NCBI GenBank assembly: GCA_963662155.1
Contig: OY759273.1
Coordinates: 820,942-884,941 of the forward strand
Source of the DNA: Lamellibrachia columna
Lineage: Eukaryota; Annelida; Polychaeta; Sabellida; Siboglinidae
Length of the DNA: 64,000 nt
Direction of reading: 5' to 3'
In this document: positions 34,847 to 43,960 of the stretch, one piece after another
Position numbering within the stretch: the stretch's first letter is position 1
Layout: each line of letters starts with the position of its first letter
The notes under the pieces: generated by a model
Told to the model about the DNA's origin: nothing
The model's database searches: none
Seen by the model: only the letters and a program-made list of their open reading frames with translations
Position numbers and translations under genes: made by a program

Positions 34847-35130
34847 GACGTTGGACGTCTTATGTCCTCTCAATGAGGTTGCGTTCTTGGTGCCTGATCT
34901 CGGATGTCTGTACATTCGTCGAAACATCAGCAGCAGTCACGCCGGGTGGATTCCCTAGTTACCATTACGTTTGTATTGATGCAGACCAACATCGTCAAAA
35001 TCATCGGCGGATGCGCATCGCCGATGATCGCTAAGTCCTCATTATTTAGTGAGAATCAATTTCAAGTTTGAATCTCATGAAATCCATATTTACGATTTTT
35101 CTAAAAACGTTTCCGGCAATCATCAACTTG
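34847..35130. other. 3' flank of the fucosyltransferase gene
   Basis: No further gene is visible. It probably includes 3' untranslated sequence. The first clear AATAAA polyadenylation signal downstream of the stop lies at about 35512, beyond the 26-bp minisatellite, so the transcript may include that repeat. Confidence 0.5.
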
Positions 35131-35365
35131 CATTATCCATGAGTACTGAAGCGTAACATTATCCGTGAGTACTGAAGCGTAACATTATCCGTGAGTACTG
35201 AAGCGTAACATTATCCGTGAGTACTGAAGCGTAACATTATCCGTGAGTACTGAAGCGTAGCATTATCCGTGAGTACTGAAGCGTAACATTATCCGTGAGT
35301 ACTGAAGCTTAACATTATCCGTGAGTACTGAAGCGTAACATTATCCGTGAGTACTGAAGCGTAAC
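35131..35365. repeat. 26-bp minisatellite downstream of the fucosyltransferase, nine copies
   Basis: Nine almost perfect 26-bp units with the core TTATCCGTGAGTACTGAAGC. Only three or four substitutions are seen across the block, so it is young or recently homogenised. Its position before the first AATAAA places it in or just past the gene's 3' untranslated region. Confidence 0.96.
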
Positions 35366-36635
35366 ATAACATTTATATATTACATCTGGCACATAATGCG
35401 CTTCCCACAAACGTCATTGTTTGTGTTGTCAGTGACCCCCTCGGGTCGCTGACCCGTGACGTCGACGATACATGACTTTGTTAACGAGATATGAACCCGA
35501 AACTTTGATTGAATAAAATAACATGCAATCTCACAATTTCTTCATTTCAATTAAATTAATTAAATATCATACGGTCGTATTTACATGCAATCATACGTAT
35601 ATGTACATCAACTGTACGACCGCAGTCCAGTGGTGTATTTAATATCGGACAGAAGGGTAGGTCACGGGGCAGGGTTAGTCACCCATTCGTTTACAAAGGG
35701 CAGCATGACCCAATGCCCCTCTAAATACGCCAATCGTGCAGTCGAAACGAATACAAAGGGGTATTCCAGTCGCCACCGGGTCCGCAGTTGACAAAGGGTA
35801 TTCCAATCGATACATTGTATCCCCGTCAACACATGCTGTCCTTCCCAGATACGCGACCCTGACAGATACGAGGGAGACAAGACATCCTCGTCTTCCCCTC
35901 CCTGCGGACACCCAGCTGGAGAGTTGCTGACACACCAGCTGATAACCGCGGCCTATTACGCCGGCTGTATTGACGGCCGGGCGTGCCGCCAGCTGATAGC
36001 TGTCATGTCTGATCTTCGCATGTCGTGAGTATTGATCGAATCTTGACATCTACCTAGTATCGCTTGTAATTCACAATTAGCTCCATGTTCTGGTCAGCCC
36101 AGATCCCAACCCGCGGGGAGACGGACCGCTAGGGCTTGGGCCAGCAACGTCTACTCTCGGACTCTCCGTTAAGTCCCAATTCATTGTCAAATGATGACCA
36201 GAACTGAACTAGCTGTACGGCTTCTGTTTCCGTTGAAAGTATCCATTGTGTTAGATCAACAAGTCTGGATGGCGTCTCGCCGCCAGCAAACATCAGTGCT
36301 AGATCGCTGTGATTACGTTGACCATCAGCAAATATTGTTTATTATTAGTAGTAATAATAATAATACTGATAATAATACAAATTCGTAAAACACTATTTAA
36401 TGCCATGTTATGCGTATACATTGTCAAGACGTTTTTTACTCTGCATGTACCTAATATGTTCAATTCCCTCTAAATAATTCATTGTGTTTAATAACAGAAT
36501 CCTATTTGCGTCGCTTTGCGCATCACATGAAGTGTTTATTGTCGAATACGTGTAAAACCTGACAGCAGTTGCCAATAAACTGATTATGATTCTGAAAAAG
36601 GTCCTCCCACTTCGAGCACTAATCTCAAAGCAGAA
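35366..36635. other. Unassigned island DNA with AATAAA site, no confident gene
   Basis: Contains an AATAAA at about 35512 and a small (AAT)n-like run at about 36345-36376. Short open frames on both strands between 35585 and 36388 (up to 124 codons) show no recognisable domain and overlap each other, so none is called. Confidence 0.5.
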
Positions 36636-37180
36636 CACTTCGGACACACCACGCGTGTAGAAGGCGACACACTTTGGACAAACCACTCGTGTACAAAGCG
36701 ACACACTTCGGACACACCACGCGTGTAGAAGGCGACATACTTCGGACACACCACGCGTGTAGAAGGCGACATACTTCGGACACACCACGCGTGTAGAAGG
36801 CGACATACTTCGGACACACCACGCCTGTAGAAGGCGACATACTTCGGACACACCACGCGTGTAGAAGGCGACATACTTCGGACACACCACGCGTGTAGAA
36901 GGCGACATACTTCGGACACACCACGCGTGTAGAAGGCGACATACTTCGGACACACCACGCGTGTAGAAGGCGACATACTTCGGACACACAACGCGTGTAG
37001 AAGGCGACATACTTTGGACACACCACGCGTGTAGAAGGCGACATACTTCGGACACACCACGCGTGTAGAAGGCGACATACTTCGGACACACCACGCGTGT
37101 AGAAGGCGACATACTTCGGACACACCACGCCTGTAGAAGGCGACATACTTCGGACACACCACGATTGTAGAAGGCGACAT
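36636..37180. repeat. 34-bp minisatellite, about 16 copies
   Basis: Period 34, built on GCGACATACTTCGGACACAC followed by CACGCGTGTAGAAG. Minus-strand frames stay open through it for up to 310 codons because the unit lacks stops in any frame (three units = 34 codons). The repeat gives the same peptide in all three frames and no flanking domain is recognisable, so these frames are not called genes. Confidence 0.96.
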
Positions 37181-37525
37181 GTTGGTAAAGCCGATAATGA
37201 TCGGATTGAGTGAAGGAAAGCGACAGAGAGGAAGACGACATATCAGATGAGATCAATGATACAGCAAAGCTGACGACGGATGAGTTGAGAGAAGTAAAAG
37301 GAGACAGGATTGGCTGGCGACAGCTTATCGTGGACGTCACCAGACGTCATACGACTTGACTGTACAACCCATCAGGACTGATTGAAACAATTATATGACA
37401 TATGTCAATGAGATCATCGGCTCAGTAGGAAGTTAACTAGTCCCAGCTGGAAGGCGGTGTTTGGTGATCGATCACCCAAAATTAACAGACAACTTCCGGA
37501 GTACTTCACACCAAATCATATCATA
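37181..37525. other. Unique spacer, no gene seen
   Basis: Mixed-composition DNA between two minisatellites. No open frame independent of the neighbouring repeats and no recognisable element. Confidence 0.5.
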
Positions 37526-38441
37526 TTGGACCCCGCAAGGTAATAAGTGACTTGGACCCCGCAAGGGAACAAGTGACTTGGACCCCGCAAGGGAACAAGT
37601 GACTTGGACCCCGCAAGGGAACAAGCGACTTGGACCCCGCAAGGGAACAAGTGACTTGGACCCCGCTAGGGAACAAGTGACTTGGACCCCGCAATGGAAC
37701 AAGCGACTTGGACCCCGCAAGGGAACAAGTGACTTGGACCCCGCAAGGGAACAAGCGACTTGGACCCCGCAAGGGAACAAGTGACTTGGACCCCGCAAGG
37801 GAACAAGAGACTTGGACCCCGCAATGGAACAAGCGACTTGGACCCCGCAAGGGAACAAGTGACTTGGACCCCGCAAGGGAACAAGCGACTTGGACCCCGC
37901 AAGGGAACAAGGGACTTGGACCCCGCAATGGAACAAGCGACTTGGACCCCGCAAGGGAACAAGTGACTTGGACCCCGCAAGGGAACAACCGACTTGGACC
38001 CCGCAATGGAACAAGTGACTTGGACCCCGCAAGGGAACAAGTGACTTGGACCCCGCAAGGGAACAAGTGACTTGGACCCCGCAATGGAACAAGTGACTTG
38101 GACCCCGCAAGGGAACAAGTGACTTGGACCCCGCAAGGGAACAGGTGACTTGGACCCCGCAATGGAACAAGTGACTTGGACCCCGCAAGGGAACAAGTGA
38201 CTTGGACCCCGCAAGGGAACAAGTGACTTGGACCCCGCAAGGGAACAAGTGACTTGGACCCCGCAAGGGAACAAGTGACTTGGACCCCGCAAGGGAACAA
38301 GTGACTTGGACCCCGCAAGGGAACAAGTGACTTGGACCCCGCAATGGAACAAGTGACTTGGACCCCGCAATGGAACAAGTGACTTGGGCCACGCAAGGGA
38401 ACAAGTGACCCCGCAAGGGAACAAGGGAACAAGGGAACAAG
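37526..38441. repeat. 26-bp minisatellite (GACTTGGACCCCGC), about 35 copies
   Basis: Period 26, built on GGGAACAAGTGACTTGGACC then CCGCAA. Variants include AAGCGAC, AAGGGAC and AATGGAAC. The right end decays into shorter GGGAACAA units. It is unrelated in sequence to the 26-bp repeat at 35131-35365. Overlapping open frames on both strands (up to 347 codons on the minus strand) are repeat artefacts. Confidence 0.97.
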
Positions 38442-38987
38442 GGGAAAAAGAAGAACCAAGTAAACAGACACATGATTTGAATATGGACCGATTGTCCCGG
38501 TACGACCGTCATGTTGTAGTACAGAGTCTGTTCGTGTAAGCTGGGATGTTTGCAGAAGCATCACAATTATCGGCAGTGCTTCGTGATCGAGATTTAGTTG
38601 CTGCTAGCTACAGTGATGCAATGTCATTGCAACCAGCTTTCCTATAAATTATCCTCTCCCAGAACCTGAAACTGGTGCGACAAGAAATATATGAACTGCC
38701 AAATACCAAATACCCGATAATCAATCGTTCATCGTCACGTGACGTGGTCCACAAGAAAGTCTGGTTACTAATTTAATTGAAGATAGAAAACACCTATTGT
38801 TTATTATGCATAGAACAATGCTTTTGAAACTAACAAATATCGATTATTTATTTTCAGAAAGTTGTGTAGACTTGAATATTCCTTTAAGAGCCAACACCGT
38901 TGGGGGCTGGAGAGTGAATGCTGAATGGATGTGATCTGACTTACCCTGACACGGAACATCCCGTAGCTATGTAGGAATCTAATTCTA
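38442..38987. other. Unique island DNA, no gene seen
   Basis: AT-rich unique sequence between the last minisatellite and the second copy of the 364-bp direct repeat. Nothing recognisable. Confidence 0.55.
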
Positions 38988-39351
38988 CGTAGTTTTGTTC
39001 AAATTGTCGAAAGATCTGGTAGGGCTCAAAATAGTGCATATCCAAAACGGTAAACACTGTGTGGGATCAAGGGTAATCATGGGCGTGACTTCCTTCCTCT
39101 TGCCGATCACATAACAGAATTATGAAATATTAATAAATTCTGCATGCAAAATTAAATATCTTAATAATAGGCATTTCATTCATTATAATGTGTAGATATA
39201 TTGCTGAAGAAACATGGAATGCTCTTGTTTGAAGCTTGAATATGTTGGCTGTACAATGTTGGCTGTACAATGTTGGCTGTACAATGCATTCACGCATCGC
39301 AACTACATAACACTAGACACCACGGAAAAACGTTCTATCATATCTCTCTCT
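38988..39351. repeat. 364-bp direct repeat, copy 2, ending at the assembly gap
   Basis: Second copy of 31591-31954. It differs by a few substitutions, for example GTGCATATCC against GTGGATATCC, AGGGTAATCATG against AGGCTGATCATG and CGGAAAAAC against CGGAACAAC. It stops exactly as the CT run begins, where the N gap starts. Copy 1 continues into a 634-bp CT tract, so the same tract probably caused the contig break. Confidence 0.95.
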
Positions 39352-39551
39352 NNNNNNNNNNNNNNNNNNNNNNNNNNNNNNNNNNNNNNNNNNNNNNNNN
39401 NNNNNNNNNNNNNNNNNNNNNNNNNNNNNNNNNNNNNNNNNNNNNNNNNNNNNNNNNNNNNNNNNNNNNNNNNNNNNNNNNNNNNNNNNNNNNNNNNNNN
39501 NNNNNNNNNNNNNNNNNNNNNNNNNNNNNNNNNNNNNNNNNNNNNNNNNNN
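39352..39551. other. Assembly gap (exactly 200 N)
   Basis: Two hundred consecutive N. A round fixed length indicates a placeholder inserted by a scaffolder, so the true distance and even adjacency of the two sides are unknown. Confidence 0.99.
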
Positions 39552-40044
39552 GTTCCTGGATGAGCTTCATCTCTTCCAGAAACACAATGAATTGCTTTAT
39601 GTGTCGGTAGCCGGCAGCGGCGATTGCCTCACTCTCTATCGAAGTAACGCCAGCGCCACCAGGGCCATTAGGTGAGAATGCCCGGTGTATCTCTTCACAG
39701 GTGTTGCCCATGGCGGCTTGCCATGCGCAATAGCGTTCTAGCAGCGACACATCACCCACCACAAGATCAGGATCCGGCAGGCGGATACAGATATGCCCGG
39801 TCATCCGAGCATGGGCATGCAGGATGGGGAAGATTCCCGCCTGCAGCTCTGCCTGAATGGCGTCATCGATCCCGAACTTGGCTGATTGATAATCGGGGTT
39901 GGCCTCGTTGCTGATGCTGTTGGGTGATCTGTCGCGGATCTCTGCCCAGGCGTATGCGCCCCGTTTCCCGTTGCGTTTGTAGCTATGAATCAGGCTGTGG
40001 CAGGCGGCCTGCACGGGCGTCCAGTGCTGTTTGGGATGTGACAT
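39552..40044 (-). CDS. Bacterial protein, possible phage CII-like regulator, truncated at the gap
   Basis: About 164 residues from an ATG at 40044, with the 3' end lost in the N gap. An AAGGA Shine-Dalgarno sits 7 nt upstream of the start (40052-40056), which marks it as bacterial. The segment RSPNSISNEANP at about residues 39-50 followed by GIDDAIQAELQAGIFPILHA resembles the helix-turn-helix region of the phage regulatory CII (CP76-type) family, where a similar S-N-x-x-NP signature and an aliphatic repeat occur. This is a resemblance recalled from family knowledge and not a search result. The rest (two GPGGAG-type glycines, then a helical end) gives no further clue. It follows the small gene at 40110-40295 on the same strand with a 65-bp space, as in a phage or plasmid control operon. 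It is out of place in a eukaryotic scaffold. Confidence 0.7.
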
Positions 40045-40109
40045 TGTGGTTTCCTTTCACGTTGTGGTTTGAGAAGGCCGTGCCTACCTTTGAATCAGGT
40101 GGCGTTTCC

Positions 40110-40295
40110 CTATGGTTTTCTGTTCTGCCGATCCAGCCACTCATTGACGGCCTCTTCTCCAGCCTGCTGCATGGTGAGTCCAGGGGCGTCCAGACAGTGT
40201 TGCTTAAGCCGGTGATGGATTTCGAAGTGAATGAAAATCGCCTTTGGCTTGAATGCCGGAAAATGGGCTTGGACGTTCTGCGCTGGGGTAGCCAT
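40110..40295 (-). CDS. Small bacterial protein, possible ribbon-helix-helix DNA-binding protein
   Basis: Sixty-one residues with an ATG at 40295. An AGGT at 40306-40309 (minus strand) could be the ribosome-binding site. The pattern is a short beta-like stretch (AIFIHFEI, residues 19-26), then a helix (HHRLKQHCL), a turn with glycine, and a second helix (TMQQAGEEAVNEWLDR). This matches the layout of small ribbon-helix-helix DNA-binding proteins; family identity is inferred from the pattern only. It lies between a divergent gene start (40386) and the CII-like gene, next to a palindromic operator-like site, where a Cox/Cro-like or partition-type regulator would be expected. Confidence 0.6.
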   Translation of the reverse strand: MATPAQNVQAHFPAFKPKAIFIHFEIHHRLKQHCLDAPGLTMQQAGEEAVNEWLDRQNRKP

Positions 40296-40345
40296 AATTA
40301 GATTTACCTATATAAAAAGCTAATTTCTTAGTCGAGTAAATAATA

Positions 40346-40363
40346 GACTTAGCACACTAAGTC
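40346..40363. promoter_or_regulatory. Palindromic operator-like site
   Basis: GACTTAGCACACTAAGTC is a perfect 7-bp inverted repeat around a 4-nt centre, in the 90-bp AT-rich divergent interval between the minus-strand gene at 40295 and the plus-strand start at 40386. A related half site (TTAGTCG) lies at 40328-40334. Such sites commonly bind the regulator encoded next to them. Confidence 0.6.
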
Positions 40364-40385
40364 GTCAACTGCCTTGAGCGAGACA

Positions 40386-40508
40386 ATGCATAACGATTTC
40401 TTATCAAGAATCGAAGAAGTATCAGGAAAGCGTGATATGTCACCCTGGCTTATACATCCCAGTGCCAGTAGCGTGTCTGCCACACTAGAAACATCCCAGT
40501 GCCAGTAG
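40386..40508 (+). pseudogene. Start of a divergent bacterial gene, cut off by satellite DNA
   Basis: ATG at 40386 opens MHNDFLSRIEEVSGKRDMSP and about two more bacterial codons, then passes at about 40453 directly into the 37-bp satellite and stops at a TAG within it (40506-40508). The first 22 codons have the look of an N-terminus of a bacterial regulator (possibly a repressor, by its position divergent from small regulators and beside a palindrome), but too little remains to assign a family. The fused reading frame is a junction artefact and not a real gene. Confidence 0.55.
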
Positions 40509-41941
40509 CGTGTCTGTCACACAAGAAACATCCCTGTGCCAGTAGCGTGTCTGTCACGCTTGAAACATCCCAGTGCCAATAGCGTGTCTATCACAATAGA
40601 AACATCCCAGTGCCAGTAGCGTGTCTGTCACACAAGAAACATCCCAGTGCCAGTAGCGTGTCTGTCACACTAGAAACACCCCAGTGCCAGTAGCGTGTCT
40701 GTCAAACTAGAAACATCCCAGTGCCAGTAGCGTGTCTGTCACACAAGAAACATCCCAGTGCCAGTAGCGTGTCTGTCACACTAGAAACATCCCAGTGCCA
40801 GTAGCGTGTCTGTCACACTAGAAACATCCCAGAGCCAGTAGCGTGTCTGTCACACAAGAAACATCCCAGTGCCAGTAGCGTGTCTGTCGCACAAGAAACA
40901 TCCCAGTGCCAGTAGCGTGTCTGTCACACTAGAAAAATCCCAGTCCTAGTAGCGTGTCTGTCACACTAAAAAAATTCCCAGTACTATTAGCGTGTCTGCA
41001 CACTAGAAACATCCAAGTGCTAGTAGCGTGTCTGTCACACTAGAAACATCCCAGTGCTAGTAACGTGTCTGTAAAACTAGAAACATCCCAGTGCTAGTAG
41101 CGTGTCTGTCACACTAAAAACATCCCAGTGTTATTAGCGTGTCTGCACACTAGAAACATCCCAGTGCTAGTAGCGAGTCTGTCACACTAGAAACATCCCA
41201 ATGCTATTAGCGTGTATGTCAAACTAGAAACATGCCAGTGCCAGTGGCGTGTCTGTTACATTAGAAACATCCCAGAACGAGTAGCGTGTCTGTCACACTA
41301 GAAATATCCAAGTGCCAGTAGCGTGTCTGTAAAATTAGAAACATCCCAGTGCCAGTAGCGTGTCTGTCACACTAGAAACATCCAAGTGCCAGTAGCGTGT
41401 CTGTCACACTAGAAAAATCCCAGTACTAGTAGAGTGTATGTCATACTACAAACATCCCAATGGTATTAGCGTGTCTCTCATACTAGAAGCATCCCAGTGC
41501 TAGTAGCGAGTCTGTCACACTAGAAACATCCCAGTGCTAGTAGCGTGTCTGTCATACTAGAAGCATCCCAGTGCCAGTAGCGCGTCTGTCACACTAGAAA
41601 CATCCAAGTTCTAGTAGCGTGTCTGTCACACTAGAAGCATCCCAGTGCCAGTAGCGTGTCTGTCACACTAGAAACATCCCAGTGCCATTAGCGTGTCTGT
41701 CACACTAGAAACATCCAAGTTCTAGTAGCGTGTCTGTCACACTAGAAACATCCCAGTGCTAGCAGCGTGTATGTCACACTAGAAATATCCCAGTGCTAGC
41801 AGCGTGTCTGTCACACTACAAATATCCCAGTGCTATTAGCGTGTCTGTCACACTAGAAACATCCCAGTGCCAGTAGCGTGTCTGTCACACTAGAAACATC
41901 CCAGTGCCAGTAGCGTGTCTTTCACACTAGAAACATCCCAG

Positions 41942-42550
41942 TGATAGCAGCGTGTCTGTCACACTACAAACATCCCAGTGCTATTAACGTGTCTGTCACA
42001 CTAGAAGCATCCCAGTGCTAGTAACGTGTCTGTTACACTAGAAAAATCCCAGTGCTAGTAGCGTGTCTGACACACTACAAACATCCCAGTGCTATTAGCG
42101 TGTTTGTCACTCTAGAAGCATCCCAGTGCTAGTAGCGTGTCTAGAAGCATCCCAGTGCTAGTAGCGTGTCTGTCACACTACAAACATCCCAGTGCTATTA
42201 GCGTGTCTGTCACACAAGAAACATCCCAGTGCCAGTAGCGTGTCTGTCACACAAGAAAAATCCCAGTGCAAGTAGCGTGTCTGTCACACTATAAACATCC
42301 CTGTGCTATTAGCGTATCTGTCACACAAGAAACATCCCAGTGCCAGTAGCGTGTCTGTCACACTACAAACATCCCAGTGTTATCAGCGTGTCTGTCACAC
42401 AAGAAACATCCCAGTGCTATTAGCGTGTCTGTCACACAAGACACACCCCAGTGCTAGTAGCGTGTCTGTCACACTAGAAGCATCCCAGTGCCAGTAGCGT
42501 GTCTGTCACACTAGAAACATCGCAGTGCCAGTAGCGTGTCTGTCACAATA
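41942..42550. repeat. 1.4-kb spaced satellite duplication, copy 1
   Basis: Matches 43370-43960 at an offset of 1,423 bp in its first part and 1,396 bp after a deletion. It includes a unique truncated monomer of 29 bp (GTGTCTAGAAGC at 42138, with eight bases lost) that recurs at 43534. Confidence 0.8.
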
Positions 42551-43369
42551 CAAACATCCCAGTGCTATTAGCGTGTCTGCACACTAGAAATATCCCAGTG
42601 CTAGTAGCGTGTCTGTAACACTAGAAATACCCCAGTGCCAGTAGCGTGTCTGTCACACTAGAAACATCCCAGTGCTAGCAGCGTGTCTGTCACACTACAA
42701 ACATCCCAGTGCTATTAGCGTGTCTGTCACACTAGAAGCATCCCAGTGCTAGTAACGTGTCTGCTACACTAGATAAATCCAAGAGCTAGTAGCGTGTCTG
42801 ACACACTACAAACATCCCAGTGCTATTAGCGTGTTTGTCACTCTAGAAGCATCACAGTGCTAGTAGCGTGTCTGTCACACTACAAACATCCCAGTGCCAG
42901 TAACGTGTCTGTAAAACTACAAAAATCCCAGAGCTAGTATCGTGTCTGTCACACTACAAACATCCCACTGCTATTAGCGTGTCTGCACACTAGAAACATC
43001 CCAGTGCCAGTAGCGTGGTTGTCACACTACAAACATCCCAGTGCTAGTAGCGAGTCTGTCACACTAGAAATATCCCAATGCTAATAGCGTGCCTGTCACA
43101 CTAGAAACATCCCAGTTATAGTAGCGTGTATGTCAAACTAGAAACATGCCAGTGCCAGTAGCGTGTCTGTCACAATAGAAACATCCCAGTGCTAGTAGCG
43201 AGTCTGTCACACTAGAAACATCCCAGAACAAGCAGCGTGTCTGTCAAACTAGAAATATCCAAGTGCCAGTACCGTGTCTGTAAAATTAGAAACATCCCAG
43301 TGCCAGTAGCGTGTCTGTCACTCTAGAAGCATCCCAGTGCCAGTAGCGTGTCTTTCACACTAGAAACAT

Positions 43370-43960
43370 CCCAGTGCTAGCAGCGTGTCTGTCACACTAC
43401 AAACATCCCAGTGCTATTAACGTGTCTGTCACACTAGAAGCATCCCAGTGCTAGTAACGTGTCTGACACACTACAAACATCCCTGTGCTATTAGCGTGTT
43501 TGTCACTCTAGAAGCATCCCAGTGCTAGTAGCGTGTCTAGAAGCATCCCAGTGCTAGTAGCGTGTCTGTCACACTACAAACATCCCAGTGCTATTAGCGT
43601 GTCTGTCACACAAGAAACATCCCAGTGCCAGTAGCGTGTCTGTCACACTAGAAAAATCCCAGTGCAAGTAGCGTGTCTGTCACACTATAAACATCCCAGT
43701 GCTATTAGCGTGTCTGTCACACAAGAAACATCCCAGTGCCAGTAGCGTGTCTGTCACACTACAAACATCCCAGTGTTATCAGCGTGTCTGTCACACAAGA
43801 AACATCCCAGTGCTATTAGCGTGTCTTTCACACAAGACACACCCCAGTGCTAGTAGCGTGTCTGTCACACTAGAAGAATCCCAGTGCCAGTAGCGTGTCT
43901 GTCACACTAGAAACATCGCAGTGCCAGTAGCGTGTCTGTCACAATACAAACATCCCAGTG
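43370..43960. repeat. 1.4-kb spaced satellite duplication, copy 2
   Basis: Partner of 41942-42550, sharing the 29-bp truncated monomer, the TGTTATCAG monomer and the CACAAGACACACCCC monomer. Confidence 0.8.

Larger units (their letters stand above)
39552..40454. other. Bacterial DNA segment within the eukaryotic scaffold
   Basis: About 900 bp with compact genes, Shine-Dalgarno sites and a divergent regulatory interval, unlike anything else in the window. It is bounded by the N gap on the left and by satellite, with no N, on the right (satellite begins CATCCCAG at 40455). It therefore forms the end of the right-hand contig. Contamination or a chimeric read at a contig end is the simplest reading; a horizontally acquired fragment or cobiont DNA insertion is the alternative. 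Confidence 0.85.

Noticed and set aside
36061..36180. Possible tRNA-derived SINE
   Set aside because: Some GC-rich words recall tRNA-like elements, but no A/B box pair, tail or target-site duplication could be identified.
37472..38564. Minus-strand open frames of 346 and 347 codons
   Set aside because: Generated by the 26-bp minisatellite; the same peptide cycle appears in several frames.
39214..39675. Open frames crossing the N gap on both strands
   Set aside because: They join eukaryotic repeat to bacterial DNA through unknown bases; the gap length is a placeholder.
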